A DNA stretch of 64,000 nt from Sporothrix humicola (taxonomy: Eukaryota; Ascomycota; Sordariomycetes; Ophiostomatales; Ophiostomataceae). The notes beneath the pieces are model-generated. The model was not told the DNA's origin. It did not search any database and saw nothing but the letters and a program-made list of their open reading frames with translations. Positions 37,832 through 49,677 of the stretch are shown one piece after another. Position 1 is the stretch's first letter; each line of letters opens with the position of its first letter. A program made the position numbers and the translations under genes. The stretch is taken from positions 124,001-188,000 of the forward strand of contig WNYE01000027.1 of assembly GCA_021396245.1 (NCBI GenBank), read 5' to 3'.

Positions 37832-38250
37832 GTGTGTTTGCATGGGATTGTTGCGTCGGCTCTTGCTTTCGTTGTTTGTTTATTGCATTTCTTACGAGAC
37901 TCTTGATCGTTTTAGATTCACGTTATTTTATCGTTTTTTTCTCACTCTCTTTCTCCCTATTTCTCTTTCTCTTTTCATTCTTCATTTTCTTCTTTTATCT
38001 TCTTTCACTTTGTTCCTGGACTTTCTTGGGTTTAATAAAAAGCTTGTATGATTGTCTATCTTGGATGCTGCCTTTTGGATACGAAGCCATGTCCATCCAC
38101 AGATGCTTGAAGCTATAAAAGAATTATTGATACGACGGGGCTCAAAAAAGAAAAGAAGGCCGACGAAAAAAAGCAGCGGCACGGGGCCAAGTGGCCTTGG
38201 CTTGCATCCTCTCACTCCAAACACCACGCCATCGCACTCGAGTTGATTTA
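37832..38250. other. Convergent intergenic region
   Basis: 3' flanks of the Sro7-like and DUF1996 genes. It carries a long CT/T-rich stretch near 37925-38010 and no recognised coding sequence. Confidence 0.6.
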
Positions 38251-39358
38251 CTACTTGTCCATACCGGGAAGGGTGGTGACCCCTGGGAGTGTTAGTGGGT
38301 AGCTCGACGACAAAACACGACAACGACGATAACAGCAAAGACGGTAAAGACAACAGAAAAGACAAAAAAGACAACTTACATCCGTCAATGTTCTCGTTGA
38401 CCATATCGCGGACCTTGCACTTGTTGGCCTCGGTCATGCTCTGCTTCTTCAGAGCACCGCAGCCGTCATAGAAGCACTCGGACTTGGCCATGGCACGCTC
38501 CAAGGAATCGCCCTTCCAGCCGAACATGTAGTCGGCGTGTGTGCCGTAGCCGCTGTTGCCCTCGAAGCTCCACACGAACGGCTGCGGCTGGCCCTCCTTC
38601 CACAGGCTGCTGAACTTGGTCGTGTCCCAGACGGTCTCGTACACAACCTGCGGCACACGGACAGGGTGCGACGACGGGCAAGGGCCGGCGTTGAGGAAGC
38701 CATCGGTCTTGATGGTGTTGTACATGTGCGACTGGTGGTCGGGGCTGTCGAGGTTCTTGCCATCCCAGCACGCGGGGAAGTGGTGCGTCACAAAGATGCC
38801 AGCAGGGCACGGCTTTGTGGGGAAGTCGCGCATCTCGGGGCCACGGTTCAGCAGCGTGGTCAGGCAGTTGTACGACAGGCCAACGTGCGTCTTGCCCTCG
38901 GCAGCCGTCGCGCCAGGCTTGCCGACAGTCATGCGGAAGCCGGGCTTGAAGGTCGTGATCGGCTGCTGCTTGAGGTTATCGCGGGACAGATCGTATGCCG
39001 TGTAGTAAACGGTAATGCCGCCCGTGGTGCCAGCGGCAAGGGCAGCGTTGTTGACGACAGGCACGCGGTGGTACGAGCCGTTGGTCGGGCTCTTGAAGTA
39101 CATGACGGCGGTCCAGTAGTTGGAGAAGTCCTCGGCCATCTGGCAGGTCGTGCAGGTGCCGCGAGCACCGACGTCGCCGGTCATGGTGGCATTGAACTGG
39201 TTGCCACCGACAATGTGGTGAAGATGCGACGACGGCGTTGAGTCGGGCTGCACGACAGGGTCCAGGCGCTGGATTGTCAGCGTGGAACAGCCGAAACGCA
39301 GACCGGCCTCGGCCGTGGCGGCGAGTGCAGCCACGAGGGTTGCAGTGAGAGACTTCAT
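38251..39358 (-). CDS. Secreted DUF1996-domain protein
   Basis: Two exons on the minus strand, 38380-39358 and 38251-38282, give 336 aa. The short last exon was found from the family's C-terminus: splicing yields NIDGWVTTLPGMDK. The first 18 residues (MKSLTATLVAALAATAEA) are a signal peptide. The domain shows LDPVVQPDSTPSSHLHHIVGG at its start, then TCTTCQMAEDFSNYWTAVMY, NLDSPDHQSHM and GTHADYMFGW, all hallmarks of DUF1996. Paired Cys suggest disulfides in the secreted protein. Biochemical role unknown; some DUF1996 proteins are surface or wall-associated. A longer unspliced frame continues on both sides but has no family resemblance there. Confidence 0.9.
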
Positions 39359-40219
39359 TTTGGGGCACAGAGGTGTAGGTATAAACGAATGAAGATATGA
39401 ATGACGTCTGTCTCTAAGGACTAAGGACCTGAGTGGATGCGGATTGACGAGACTAACAAGACAGAGCACGAGAAGGAACAGGAGGACAAAAGAACAAAAG
39501 ATCAAGATCAAAACCGCCAAGGACGCCTCTTCGAGGCCCTCGTGTCGTCTATATATACACAGGAATTCCACCAGTAGGCCATCAGAAAGAGGGTGTGCTC
39601 GGCCAAATGTCTCCTCAGCCAACCTTGTTCAGTCTGGGGATGCCGATGCTTGGCACGAAGCGAGTCTGGTGCTCACTGTTGCCCACTATTGCTCACTCTA
39701 TGATTAAATTGGGGCTTGCCATGAGTCGCTGTGATGTGGCTGTTGTGCCTCTGATTTTATCCTGCAGACTTACCCTAGAGACTGGCTGGCCACGATCTAT
39801 TAATGGCACCGCGAAAACAAGCGAGTCGGGGGAGGAAGAGAATGCCAACCATGGCCAGGCGCAATATCACAGACAGCTTCTCATAGGCTGCACTGATCCT
39901 CGACGTCGTGGTCCACAATTGCCGACACAAATCCAATCTACGGCCGATGTGCCTGGGCTTTTATTTTGTGACCGCCAACATCCTTGTTATTTGGGTGTCT
40001 ATATGCTTGTTGCACACAGAGTAGGTCAACACCATGAGCATGAAATGCGGCACCGAGAATTGCACTCATCTCATATCGGCGGGCAATTTACGGGTACTCT
40101 GGATGGCAAACTTTTATTTTATTTCTTTGCACTTGGCCCCGCCCGGGATAAATTGCAGCTTCGGTACTTGTCAAGGCAATCGAAGAAGAATGCAGGGAAT
40201 ACAAGGACGGACCTGTGGC

Positions 40220-40237
40220 GGGGGGGGGGGGGGGGGG
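40220..40237. repeat. Homopolymer run of 18 G
   Basis: An uninterrupted G18 on the plus strand, preceded by TGTGGC. It could form quadruplex structure and is error-prone in sequencing, so its exact length may be uncertain. Confidence 0.9.
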
Positions 40238-40371
40238 ACCGAGAAGTGAGAAAACGCGTAGAAAAAATAGACGTGCTTGAATCTCCGGATAGCCCGCGAT
40301 TTTTGCCGACTCCGCTACCCCAGATCCATCTGCCGCACACGACAATCTAGAAGACGGATGAGGGTATTATG

Positions 40372-40412
40372 GTGGATATTTTGTGGACATTCCGTGGATA
40401 TTCTGTGCATTC
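40372..40412. repeat. Degenerate tandem repeat, 11-base period
   Basis: Copies GTGGATATTTT, GTGGACATTCC and GTGGATATTCT start at 40372, 40383 and 40394, with a weaker fourth unit (GTGCATTCT) at 40405. Confidence 0.8.
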
Positions 40413-41410
40413 TCTTTTTAATAAAAGAAGATATGATGAACCAGGCTGCTTTGAAATCACAAGGCGAAAAAAAATAAGTATCAATGGCCAAAAAATAAAC
40501 AAGCGTGCCAATTTGAGACGCGAGTCAAATACCGATGGATGGCCCTGATCGAACATGAGCAAGCAACACACAATAATATTTTCCAAGTCAAAGACAGGCA
40601 AATTCTGCATGCCGGGATCAACTCACGGGGCGATTTGTTTCTGTTTCCTGGATGCTGTTGTTTTCAACAGATACCCTGTTTTCAGCCAAATTGATTGGTC
40701 TTGCCGGCATTTTTTCATGGCTGTCTTTGATTTAGACCATTAGGTTAACTTCCGTCAAGCCTCCGATTTAACCTTATTTCGCATACACAACAAAGTGGAA
40801 GAGAAACACGATCGTGCAAAGTACGATGCCTCATCTGTTTGAGCACATGGAAAATCACGTGCAGTGAGCTATAACAGTGAATGGCTGTTCGGTGAGATCG
40901 TTTTGAATAGGAATGATACGGAAAAGTTCTCTTGGAACGGTGGTTTTGTTAGTATTGGTGTTCCGTGCACTGCTGCAACACGGCTTTCGAAGAACTATGA
41001 TGCGGCAGCAGCATCCCAACCCACAGATTGTACAAAGCTGGGTATCGATTTTTCTTCTATCTCTTTTCTTCTATTTTCCTTTCTTTTCTCTTTTAAAAAA
41101 GGAAGAACTTGACACAAAATGGAGCAGGATAGAAATATTATGTAAGGCATGCGGCCAAAATCAGCAAACAGAAGGGACCGAACGCGGTCTTGACTTTGCA
41201 CTTATTGTTGTTGAGGGTCATAACGGCCAATATGTCCCGGAAGATTAGCGGCCGTGTGCCTTACATTATTACAGTGGCGAGAGTGGCTCTGGGGCTGCGG
41301 TTAAAGTCAATTAGTGTGCCATTTACCCAGTTTGTTTACCCCCTTTTTTCGGAAGAGTGTTTAGTTGTTCCCTTGCTTTGATTTCTCTTTGACACTCGTA
41401 GCCTGATTTT

Positions 41411-41434
41411 GCACATATTGCACATATTGCATAT
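41411..41434. repeat. GCACATATT tandem repeat
   Basis: Two perfect 9-base units followed by a partial third (GCATAT), about 300 nt upstream of the beta-glucosidase start. Confidence 0.85.
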
Positions 41435-41737
41435 CCATTTGATGCTTGACTGCCGTTTCAATTACCATAGAAAGTTGGGAATAGAGTAAAGAGAAGAAGA
41501 AAAGCAATAATTTTTTTTAAAAAAAAATCGATGTACTGCTGATTGTACTGATTGCGCGAGGCGACTGATTCTGATTTGCAATTGCGGAGACGCGGTCGGA
41601 GCTGTTAATAGAAGAGGGACCGTAAAAGAGCGCACCTTGAAGCTGTAGGGCTTGAGCTTGTACTTGCAATTCTTTTTATTTTTGTCGTGACAAACACGAG
41701 GCAAAGCGTGGGATCACTGCAAGCGCCAGACTAGAAC

Positions 41738-44480
41738 ATGGCCCGGATTACGACTACGACTATTGCGTCAGCTCTGGCTGTTTTGGCCTCAATCGGCCTT
41801 ACAAACGCGCAAGCACCTGCCGGGGCACCACCCATCTCACTGTTTCCGTCTCCGTGGGGCGAGGGAAGCAGTGATGGTTGGGACGCGGCGTACGCTCAAG
41901 CACGCGCTTTTGTGAGCAACTTGACTCTTGTCGAAAAGGTCAACTTGACGACAGGCACCGGCTGGGAGTATGACCGGTGCATCGGCAACACGGGCTCTAT
42001 CCCGAGACTTGGGTTCCGGTCAATGTGTCTCCAAGATGGAACGGTGGCAGTCCGATACAGTATGCTTTCGCTCTCAGCCAAACTGGCCCCTGCTTGGACC
42101 CATGGATGAGCCATCCTGCTAACCCTGTCTAGCCGACAAAAACTCCGTCTTTCCGGCCGGCATCAACGTGGCAGCAACGTTCAGTCGCAGCCTTATGCAC
42201 CGGCGCGGCGTGGCTATGGGTGCCGAGTTCCGCGGCAAGGGCATCGACATTGCACTCGGCCCAGTGGCCGGACCTCTGGGCCGTGTCCCAGCCGGTGGCC
42301 GCAACTGGGAGGGATTCTCGCCGGACCCGTACCTGACGGGCGTGGGCATGTTCGAGACGGTGCGCGGAATGCAGTCGCAGGGTGTGATGGCGACGGCCAA
42401 GCACTACATCTTGAACGAGCAGGAGCACTTCCGCAACAATGTGGACGTGACAGTCGACGACCGCACAATGCACGAGCTGTATCTCTGGCCATTTGCTGAT
42501 GCGGTGCGCGCTGGCGTCGGTTCTGTCATGTGCTCGTACAATAAGATCAACGGGAACTACAGCTGCGAGAACAGCTGGACGCTCAACTACTTGTTGAAGA
42601 ATGAGCTCAATTTCCAGGGCTTCGGTGAGTAATGCCGTTCTTCCGTTTTCCCTCTTCCCTCTCCCAATCACGTGTAACAAGCACGTTCTGACCTTTTAGT
42701 GATGTCTGATTGGGGTGCCCAGCACTCGACAGTCGAGTCGGCCCTGGGCGGTCTTGACATGGCCATGCCTGGCGACGGCGGCCCGCGCGGCAGCGTTTAC
42801 GGGGCATTCTGGGGCGGTGCACTGACGGAATCAGTGTTGAACGGCACGATTCCGGCATGGCGCGTCGACGACATGGCGGTGCGCATTATGGCGGCGTACT
42901 ACAAGGTAGCGGCTGTCAGCGGCAACAAGCCCCGGCCGGAGATCAACTTCTCGGCCTGGGTGCCGCCCAACGTCACATCGGGCCCTGTGTATTACAAGGC
43001 CAATGTAAGCATTGAGGACGTCAATTTGCATGTCGATGTGCAGGGCGACCACGGGGCATTGATCCGCGAAATCGGCGCCAAGTCGACTGTTCTCTTGAAA
43101 AACAAGGGGGACAAGGCGCTTCCGCTGCACAAACCGGCGCGCATTGCCATTGTGGGTGACGATGCGCAGGATGCACCGGGCGGTCCCAATGCGTGCGTGG
43201 ACAACAAGTGCTACAAGGGCACGCTAGCGACCGGGTACGGGAGCGGGCCGGGCAACTTCCCGTATTTGGTGTCTCCAGCTACAGCGCTAAAGAAACGCGC
43301 AGCGGGCAACAACGCGACAGTCGTCGAGGCGCCGGACAACTGGGACCTGGAAGCGGCGCGTAAGGCTGCAAAAGGCGCCGATGTGGCACTTGTTTTCGCC
43401 AGCGCCGACGCGGGCGAGGGCTACATTACCATTGACGGCAATACGGGCGACCGCAACAATCTGACGCTGTGGGGCAATGGCGATGCGCTGATCCAGGCTG
43501 TCGCGTCCGTAAACAACAACACGGTCGTTGTTTTGCACACAGTGGGCCCTGTGATTATTGACTATGCGCAGAAGCACGAAAACATCTCGGCCATTCTGTG
43601 GGCGGGTCTTCCGGGCCAGGAGTCCGGCAACTCGATTGTGGATGTTCTTTACGGCGATGTTGCTCCTCAGGGCCGGTCGCCATTTATGTGGGGCAGCAAT
43701 ATCTCAGACTACGGCGCCGAGATCATGTACACGTCGGCGACACCAATGGCTCCCGCACAGAACTTCTCTGAGGGCGTGTACATTGACTACCGCTACTTCC
43801 AGCATGCACACAAGAAGGCCGTCTATCCCTTTGGCCACGGCTTAACGTATACTCGTTTTGATTTCGAGAATCTGACCGTCAAGGCTGTCGGCGGCGAGAA
43901 CGCCCCGACGGCTGCAGCTCCCAGCAACGCGACCACGGGTCCTGCGCCGGCATACGGCAAAGTCAACAGCACGATCTCGGCCAACGAAGCACCGGCTGGT
44001 TTCCAGCGCATCAAGCCTTACATTTACCCATGGATCATCCGTACAAACAGCTCGTCATGGAGTTGGCCCAAGTCGGCAACCATCAGCAACACCACCGATC
44101 CCCGCGCAAACAGCTCGGCCCAGGCGGTGCTTCCTGCGAGCGGTGCACCGGGCGGAAACCCGGGATTGTTTGACACGGTCTACACGGTTGGTTTTGACAT
44201 TCGCAACCGCGGTAGTACCAGCGGCACGGCCGTCCCCCAGCTGTACGTCCAGCTCGGCGGACACGATAACCCGTGGGGTGTGCTGCGTGGATTCGACGAC
44301 GTGTCCGTGGCCGCTGGGGAGCGTGTGCATGTCGAAATGAACTTGACACGCCGGGATATTAGCAACTGGGACTCGGCGACGCAGAATTGGGTGGTGACGG
44401 ATCTGCAAAAGTACGTCTTTATCGGCAGATCAGTGGTAGACATTGCCCTGAACTCGTCGTTGCCGGCGCTGAAAATGTAA
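41738..44480 (+). CDS. Secreted GH3 beta-glucosidase
   Basis: Glycoside hydrolase family 3 enzyme that removes terminal glucose from beta-glucosides such as cellobiose. Exons 41738-42059, 42133-42624 and 42700-44480 give 864 aa. A signal peptide ends near residue 25. Seen in order: the N-terminal barrel with LTLVEKVNLTTGTGWEYDRC, the substrate loop GPLGRVPAGGRNWEGFSPDP, KHYILNEQE, and the nucleophile motif VMSDWGA with Asp near residue 275. The alpha/beta sandwich then carries KSTVLLKNKGDKALPL and the GLPGQESGNS region. The closing fibronectin-III-like domain contains FDIRNRGSTSGTAV and VVTDL at its end. Many N-glycosylation sequons are present. The whole matches extracellular beta-glucosidases of ascomycetes. 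Confidence 0.94.
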
Positions 44481-44764
44481 AGCATTGTGGGGTTGAGTGG
44501 CGGCTACAAAATGGCGAATTACAGTATTACTTATTACGGCTGACTTGGTGAGAATGGAAGAGGGCGTAATACGTCGTAGTTTTAGGTACTTATTTTGTAT
44601 TTAAGTGGTAAGTAGAAGACTAAAAAAAAAAATAAGAAAAAGAAAAAAAGAAAACCAATAAAAAAAGTTATAAATGACTTATAATTGTACAGTTGCCAGA
44701 ACTGTTGTCTTGCGAAATGAAAATATTTAAACCGGGAGCACTGTTACCGGCCTCGTTTCCAAAG

Positions 44765-45433
44765 CTACTCGTTACCCGTGTTAGCAGAATGTTGCGCATA
44801 TCGCCCAAGCTCACCGGGTGTGAAGGCGACGACTTTCTTTTTGCCCTTGTAAGGCTTCTTTGAGCTTGGGTCGGAGCCGGAACTGGAGCTGGAGCCCGGC
44901 CTCTCCTTCTTCATCTGCGCTGCGCTGGTTGACCCTTCTTCGACAATGGCACGCAGACCGCTGGCTTGAGACTGGCTGCCAACGATGCTAAAGTCAATTT
45001 GCGTTCCAATTACAGAGCGCACTGACGACCCAAGACTGTGCCGGCCTTCCATATCCGCGATACCTCGTGGAAGAGCTGTAGTTGTTTCTAGGACTGCGGC
45101 TTCGGATTCAAATCCTGCCCCAGATCCAGCCCCAGCTCCAGCTTCGGCATGGCGGTGTTTGCGGTGGGTGTAAATCCAGTAACCGCCCAGAGCAAGGCAG
45201 GCGGCGGCCAAAAGACTCATGGCAACGTACCCAAGGGCCATGATGTGGTGAGACGTTTCTGTCACGCTCGAGACGGCCGAGGAAACCGAGGAAGTCGACG
45301 GGGCCGGGTCAGGCGAAACGGAAACAACTGCAGCAGCTGCAGCAGCGACAGTCAGGTGGTGGTCGCAGTGATGCGGTTGGGTGCCGTTGATTGCGCTGTG
45401 AAGAACAGTCAAAGTGGGGGCGATGGGGGCCAT
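44765..45433 (-). CDS. Small single-pass membrane protein, unknown function
   Basis: A 222-aa open frame with an ATG start at 45433. Residues 1-65 are Ser/Thr/Val/Ala-rich with a His-rich HHCDHH patch and an N-glycosylation sequon, then one membrane segment (ALGYVAMSLLAAACLALGGYWIY) followed by the basic stop-transfer THRKHRH. The rest is a Ser-rich, partly basic cytosolic tail. The order fits a type I or type III surface protein with a short outer part, like many fungal mid-size sensors and wall-stress proteins, but there is no Cys-rich or WSC domain. An upstream exon with a signal peptide cannot be excluded. No family recognised. Confidence 0.6.
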   Translation of the reverse strand: MAPIAPTLTVLHSAINGTQPHHCDHHLTVAAAAAAVVSVSPDPAPSTSSVSSAVSSVTETSHHIMALGYVAMSLLAAACLALGGYWIYTHRKHRHAEAGAGAGSGAGFESEAAVLETTTALPRGIADMEGRHSLGSSVRSVIGTQIDFSIVGSQSQASGLRAIVEEGSTSAAQMKKERPGSSSSSGSDPSSKKPYKGKKKVVAFTPGELGRYAQHSANTGNE

Positions 45434-45933
45434 TTTACCTACCGGTGTCAAGTATGCGGAAATGATCTTGTTTGTAAGCCTTTTTTTTGTGACAAAAACA
45501 AAAATTAAAGAATTATCAGATCACAGTCTCAGAGTGGACAAACAAATAGTAGTAAAATGGGATAACGAGTAAGCGGTGGAGAAGCAAAGGTAACACAAGA
45601 ACTAGAAGGGGGGGATCGTCTGTGGCATTTATATGTTTTAGATAGATTAAAAATGAACAATCCGTGAACAGGTTGAGGTGCACGATTGTTGCCAATTGTA
45701 CGAGGAAATATAGGGGGTTGTGGATGAACAACAATGTGGACAAAGAAACATCTTGGTGTATTTTAGAACAATCTATCCACGACAACAACTGTCATTGGCC
45801 GGTGTGTGGCTAATATCCACAAAGAAAGCTGGTTGGTATTTGTATCCTATCGTTGTGTTGTCTGGACTTTCTTTGTCCGGCTGCTACGATCCTGGTTGGC
45901 CTTCAGCTCAATTTTCTTTCACAACTGCCACAT
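45434..45933. other. Intergenic region at the switch to the metabolic gene block
   Basis: 5' flank of the small membrane-protein gene and 3' flank of the transporter gene. AT-rich; nothing recognised. Confidence 0.55.
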
Positions 45934-47690
45934 TTATGCATCCTGCGACTCTTGAGCGACTTTCGGCTCCTCAGTCTCAGAAACTCGCGGATCACGGTCA
46001 CTCTGCACCTGTTGCTTCTCGTCGCCAGCCGGGGGAGTGTCGTTTCCAAACAGATACGACACTTCCTCAAGGGACAAAAGCTTTGTTTCGGGGTAGAAGA
46101 GACGGAAGGGAACGAGGCCGGCAGCCGGCACAATGATAAAGACCAAGAAGAACTTCCATCCAATCGTGTCGAACGCGGTAGGAGCAACTTGTGTGTACAC
46201 TAGAATGAAGCGTCGAATATTAGTGACTTTAATTGACTTTCTGGAGTTTATGTGGAGCACAGAACAGAACTTACGGATGTTCGACAGGAAGAGACCGCTG
46301 ACGGCAAAGCCCATTCCGTGGGCACGGACTGACGTCGGGAATATTTCGGAGCAGTAGACGTAGCTGGCCGCATCGAGGAAACCGTAAAAGACGGCAAACA
46401 GAAACAGCGCCAAAATGGCAAAGCCGTTGCCGACGCGGTTTGTCGAGTTGGCAAACTCGGCAACAAGTGCCGTGTAGAGAATCAAATCGGCGATGCAGCC
46501 GGCCTAGTTTTGTTAGAGAAGAAGAAGAGGACAAAGACGGAGGAGGAGAAAAAAAAAAGAAAAAAAGAGAACAGTTCCGGGGGCGCAACTTACAATGCCA
46601 AAGGTGATAATGTTGATACGGCCAAAACGATCGAGGACCAGTGAACAGATGTAATTGCAGATGGCGGCCACGATATTGTAAACAGACAGGAGAAGAAGCG
46701 GCGTTGATCCGGTAACCCCCAGATTGGCGTACAGAACTGTCTGGTAGTTGAACACCACAAGCACACCGGTCGACTGCAACAGCCACTGAAGACAGAAGCC
46801 ATAAATCATGCGGCGACGCACATCGGGCGTGCAGAGACACTTCCAGAGCGTGTCGATGCGCTGCTCGGCCTCAATGTGGATCTGGTTCTGAATCTCACGG
46901 AATTCCAGGTGGGCGCCGGCTGCGTCTGGGTCGTCGGCGGTCCGATGCAGATTGCCGAGCACAGTCATGCCCTGGTCCTCGCGGCCATGGGCAATCAGCC
47001 ATCTCGGCGACTCGGGAAGCCACGGGCTGCCCACCAGAAGCAGAATGGGCGCCAGCAGCTGGATGGCCAAGGGAAGCCGCCACTGCAGCTGCATGTTGGT
47101 TGCAAAATAGGCGCCGTACGACGTCCACCCGCCACAGCTGTAGCCGAAAACAAGAATGGCGCCGTGGAGCCCCACCAGACGGCCGCGCTGGGACGGCGGC
47201 GAGATCTCGGACTGGTACAGCGGAATCAGCGTGTTGATCATGCCGACGCCGAAACCGTTGACCAGCCGGCCGGCAAGAAACATGCCGACATGCACGGAGC
47301 CGCTCTGGATCGCTGCCGAGACAATGCAGATGACGGTGACGACCTGGATTGTCCGAACGCGGCCCACAGTGTCGGCCAGCCATGCAAGAGTCCAGCATCC
47401 AAACGCGCCGCCGGCCAGATAGACACCGTTGATGGCTGAGATGTTAGATGAGGGCGTCAAAGTATGCGTGTGATTCTGAGAAAAGTTGTTGTGAAAAATA
47501 TGTGCCACAACTTACCGCCAAAAAGAGCATTGCCCTGGGATGTGGCCGTGTCGATTTTCATATAAGCAAAGAAGGATGGCAGGCCGACAACGCCGGCCGT
47601 GACAGACGAGTTGTAGCCATAGGTGAAGGAGCCAAGGGCGACAAAAAAGGCAATGAGGACGTTGTACTTGTTGGCCTTGATGACAGCCAT
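45934..47690 (-). CDS. MFS sugar-porter family transporter
   Basis: Twelve-helix plasma-membrane permease of the hexose/lactose-permease type. Exons on the minus strand are 47516-47690, 46594-47435, 46275-46503 and 45934-46199, giving 503 aa. Sugar-porter signatures are present: LADTVGRVRT after helix 2, the segment GRLVNGFGVGMINTLIPLYQ with SEISPPSQRGRLVG, PESPRWL at the end of the first half, and FYPETKLLSLEEVSYLF after helix 12. Introns are short, with CTAAC or CTAG-type ends. Substrate cannot be assigned; the class takes up mono- and disaccharides and also sugar acids such as quinate. It opens the run of metabolic genes and is divergent with the dehydrogenase gene at 48269. Confidence 0.88.
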
Positions 47691-48268
47691 GGCCACGTGT
47701 TGAGGTAAATTCAAATAGTGCAGCGAAGAGTAATGAGTGCGGAAGGAGAATTAAAAAAGAAAAAGGAAAGAAAAAAAAACAACAGAGAGGACCAGATAGC
47801 GAAATGATGGAACGATATGGAAAGAAAAGACTATGTTGATCTTTGTCCTTGCATGAGATCTATATATTTTGTACCACGAGCCCTTCTGCAGCCTTGCAGC
47901 GCGTCCGTGTTAAGGTGAGCCTTTAGGTGTGCATTGTGTTCCCCGATTTTCATTTTGACATTGTTATGTTTTACTCCTCTCCCCAGGTTACTTCCCCATT
48001 TTGCTTGTCCCCAGATCTGACTCCAGAAAATGAAGCCGTAAGCGCAGCCGGTAATGATGAAAATGGAGAAAAAAAAAAAGAAAAAAAAATCCCCACATGA
48101 GTTAGTGCCGTGCACTAGAAATGAAGCCGAACGAGAATCGAAAAGTCGCTGTGGAGGTCGCCTAGCATTGTTTATTAGTCCACTGACTCCGCAGATTGCG
48201 ACGAAAGTTGCTAGGAAAATTGACCAGAGACGAGACAAACGAGCGAACACAGAAGGGAACACCAAAAA
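47691..48268. other. Divergent promoter region, transporter / HIBDH-like gene
   Basis: Short shared upstream region of the minus-strand transporter and plus-strand dehydrogenase. It has A-rich runs near 47750-47785 and 48065-48090 and no CGGCAA hexamer. No coding sequence recognised. Confidence 0.6.
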
Positions 48269-49496
48269 ATGGAGAATAATGTCATGTTTGTTGGTAAGAT
48301 ATCCCGCATGCAATACTTTATTCATCCCTCCCTAGTGCCATATCCACTAACACGGCAGGCCTCGGTGCCATGGGTTACGGCATGGCCGGGAATGTTCGCA
48401 AGAATATGGCGCCGTCTGGGGTGCTGTATGTGTACGATGTGGCCTCGAGTGCTTGCGAGCGTTTTGCAGAAGAATTCCGCAGCTTGGGGAGCATTGAAAT
48501 TGTCAAGACGCCACTGGAGGGAGCTGAGAGGAGCACAACCGTCATATCCATGGTTCCACATGGCGGAAACGTGCGTGAGATCTATCTCGATGGCAAAGGG
48601 CCTGTTGTCGGGGCATCTCCGGCGGATCGTCTCTTTTTGGAGTGCAGCACGATCGATGTCCAGACAACACGAGCTGTCGGGAAGGAGATCATGCAGCGTG
48701 GGCTCGGCCATTACGTCGACGCTCCTGTTTCTGTAAGCCGACGTGAATTTTCTTTCTTTCTTTCTTTCTTTTTTTTCTTTCTGTTTTTTTTTTTTTTTCC
48801 TTTTTTTTTCTTCTTCAAAACATATTCTCACAGGTTGACTTGCAGGGCGGCGTTGTTGGAGCCAAGAATGGCACATTGTCGTTTCTCATTGGCCACTCTG
48901 ACGAGAATATGGACAAAAACACGTCTCTGGCAGCTCGCATACGGAAGACGGTCCTCATGATGGCGAACCCGGACAAGATTGTCTTTTGCGGCCAGCTGGG
49001 CAACGGCCTTGCCGCCAAAATATGCAACAACTACCTGTCTTTTTGCAACATGCTGTCCATTGCCGAGGCCATGTCGATTGGCATCCGCCTGGGCGTCGAC
49101 AAACACACGCTTTTCAACTGCATCAAGAACTCGGGCGGCAACTCGGCCACGTTCCACAATTTCCAGCCGTGCCCGGGCGTAATTCCGCACCTGCCGAGCA
49201 GCAATGGCTTTAAGGCCGGGTTCCGTCCGATGATGATGGTCAAAGATCTCGGTCTCGGCGTCGAAGCAGGCGAGCAGACGGGGGTCGATGCAACTATGGC
49301 AAAGACGGCACTCGAGACGTTTCGAAAGGCCATGGATGACCCGCGTTGTAAAGTGAGTGGCAGTTACAGTCTTTACTATTTACTTTCACTTTCACCATGT
49401 ACTATTTACGATTTACTAAATCAAAACTTAGGACCGAGATGCTACTTCTGTGTGGCTGATGATCAATGGGCTCGACTCAGTGGACGATGTTTGAAA
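48269..49496 (+). CDS. 3-hydroxyisobutyrate-dehydrogenase-like (beta-hydroxyacid) dehydrogenase
   Basis: NAD(P)-dependent oxidoreductase of the 6-phosphogluconate/3-hydroxyisobutyrate dehydrogenase family. Exons 48269-48293, 48359-48732, 48846-49352 and 49434-49496 give 322 aa. Splicing of exons 1 and 2 creates the Rossmann fingerprint VMFVGLGAMGYGMAGNV. The substrate-binding segment DAPVSGGVVGAKNGTLSF spans intron 2, and the catalytic lysine (near 191) is in GNGLAAKICNNYLSF. Family members oxidise a beta-hydroxy acid or reduce the semialdehyde. Intron 2 is almost entirely C/T and ends with two in-frame acceptors 12 nt apart; the downstream one matches the family. Substrate unknown; its neighbours suggest a hydroxy-acid produced after lactone or ester opening. 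Confidence 0.9.
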
Positions 49497-49677
49497 ACGG
49501 GATGTGATTATTTTGATATAAATATATCTATAGACGTGGAAGAATTGAGCTTCAGACATTCGCGGTTTAATCAAGGAGTTTATGAAATATTGTACGGGGC
49601 TTTGAATACATTGATTGAATTCATGTATTGCATATATATATACAAATACAGACGCTACTTCTGTACATTGCAACTAT

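Larger units (their letters stand above)
39359..41737. other. Long intergenic region between secreted-protein genes
   Basis: About 2.4 kb between divergent genes without recognisable coding sequence. It contains an 18-base poly-G run at 40220-40237, an 11-base-period tandem array at 40372-40412, one CACGTG at 40856-40861 and a 9-base tandem repeat at 41411-41434. Confidence 0.6.

Noticed and set aside
37982..38249. C-terminal continuation of the DUF1996 frame without splicing
   Set aside because: The extra residues are low-complexity translation of a T/C-rich 3' region; the spliced end matches the family's C-terminus.
38537..39241. A 234-codon plus-strand frame antisense to the DUF1996 gene
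   Set aside because: The minus strand carries a complete signal peptide and DUF1996 domain; the plus-strand product is Val/Arg-rich with no family resemblance.
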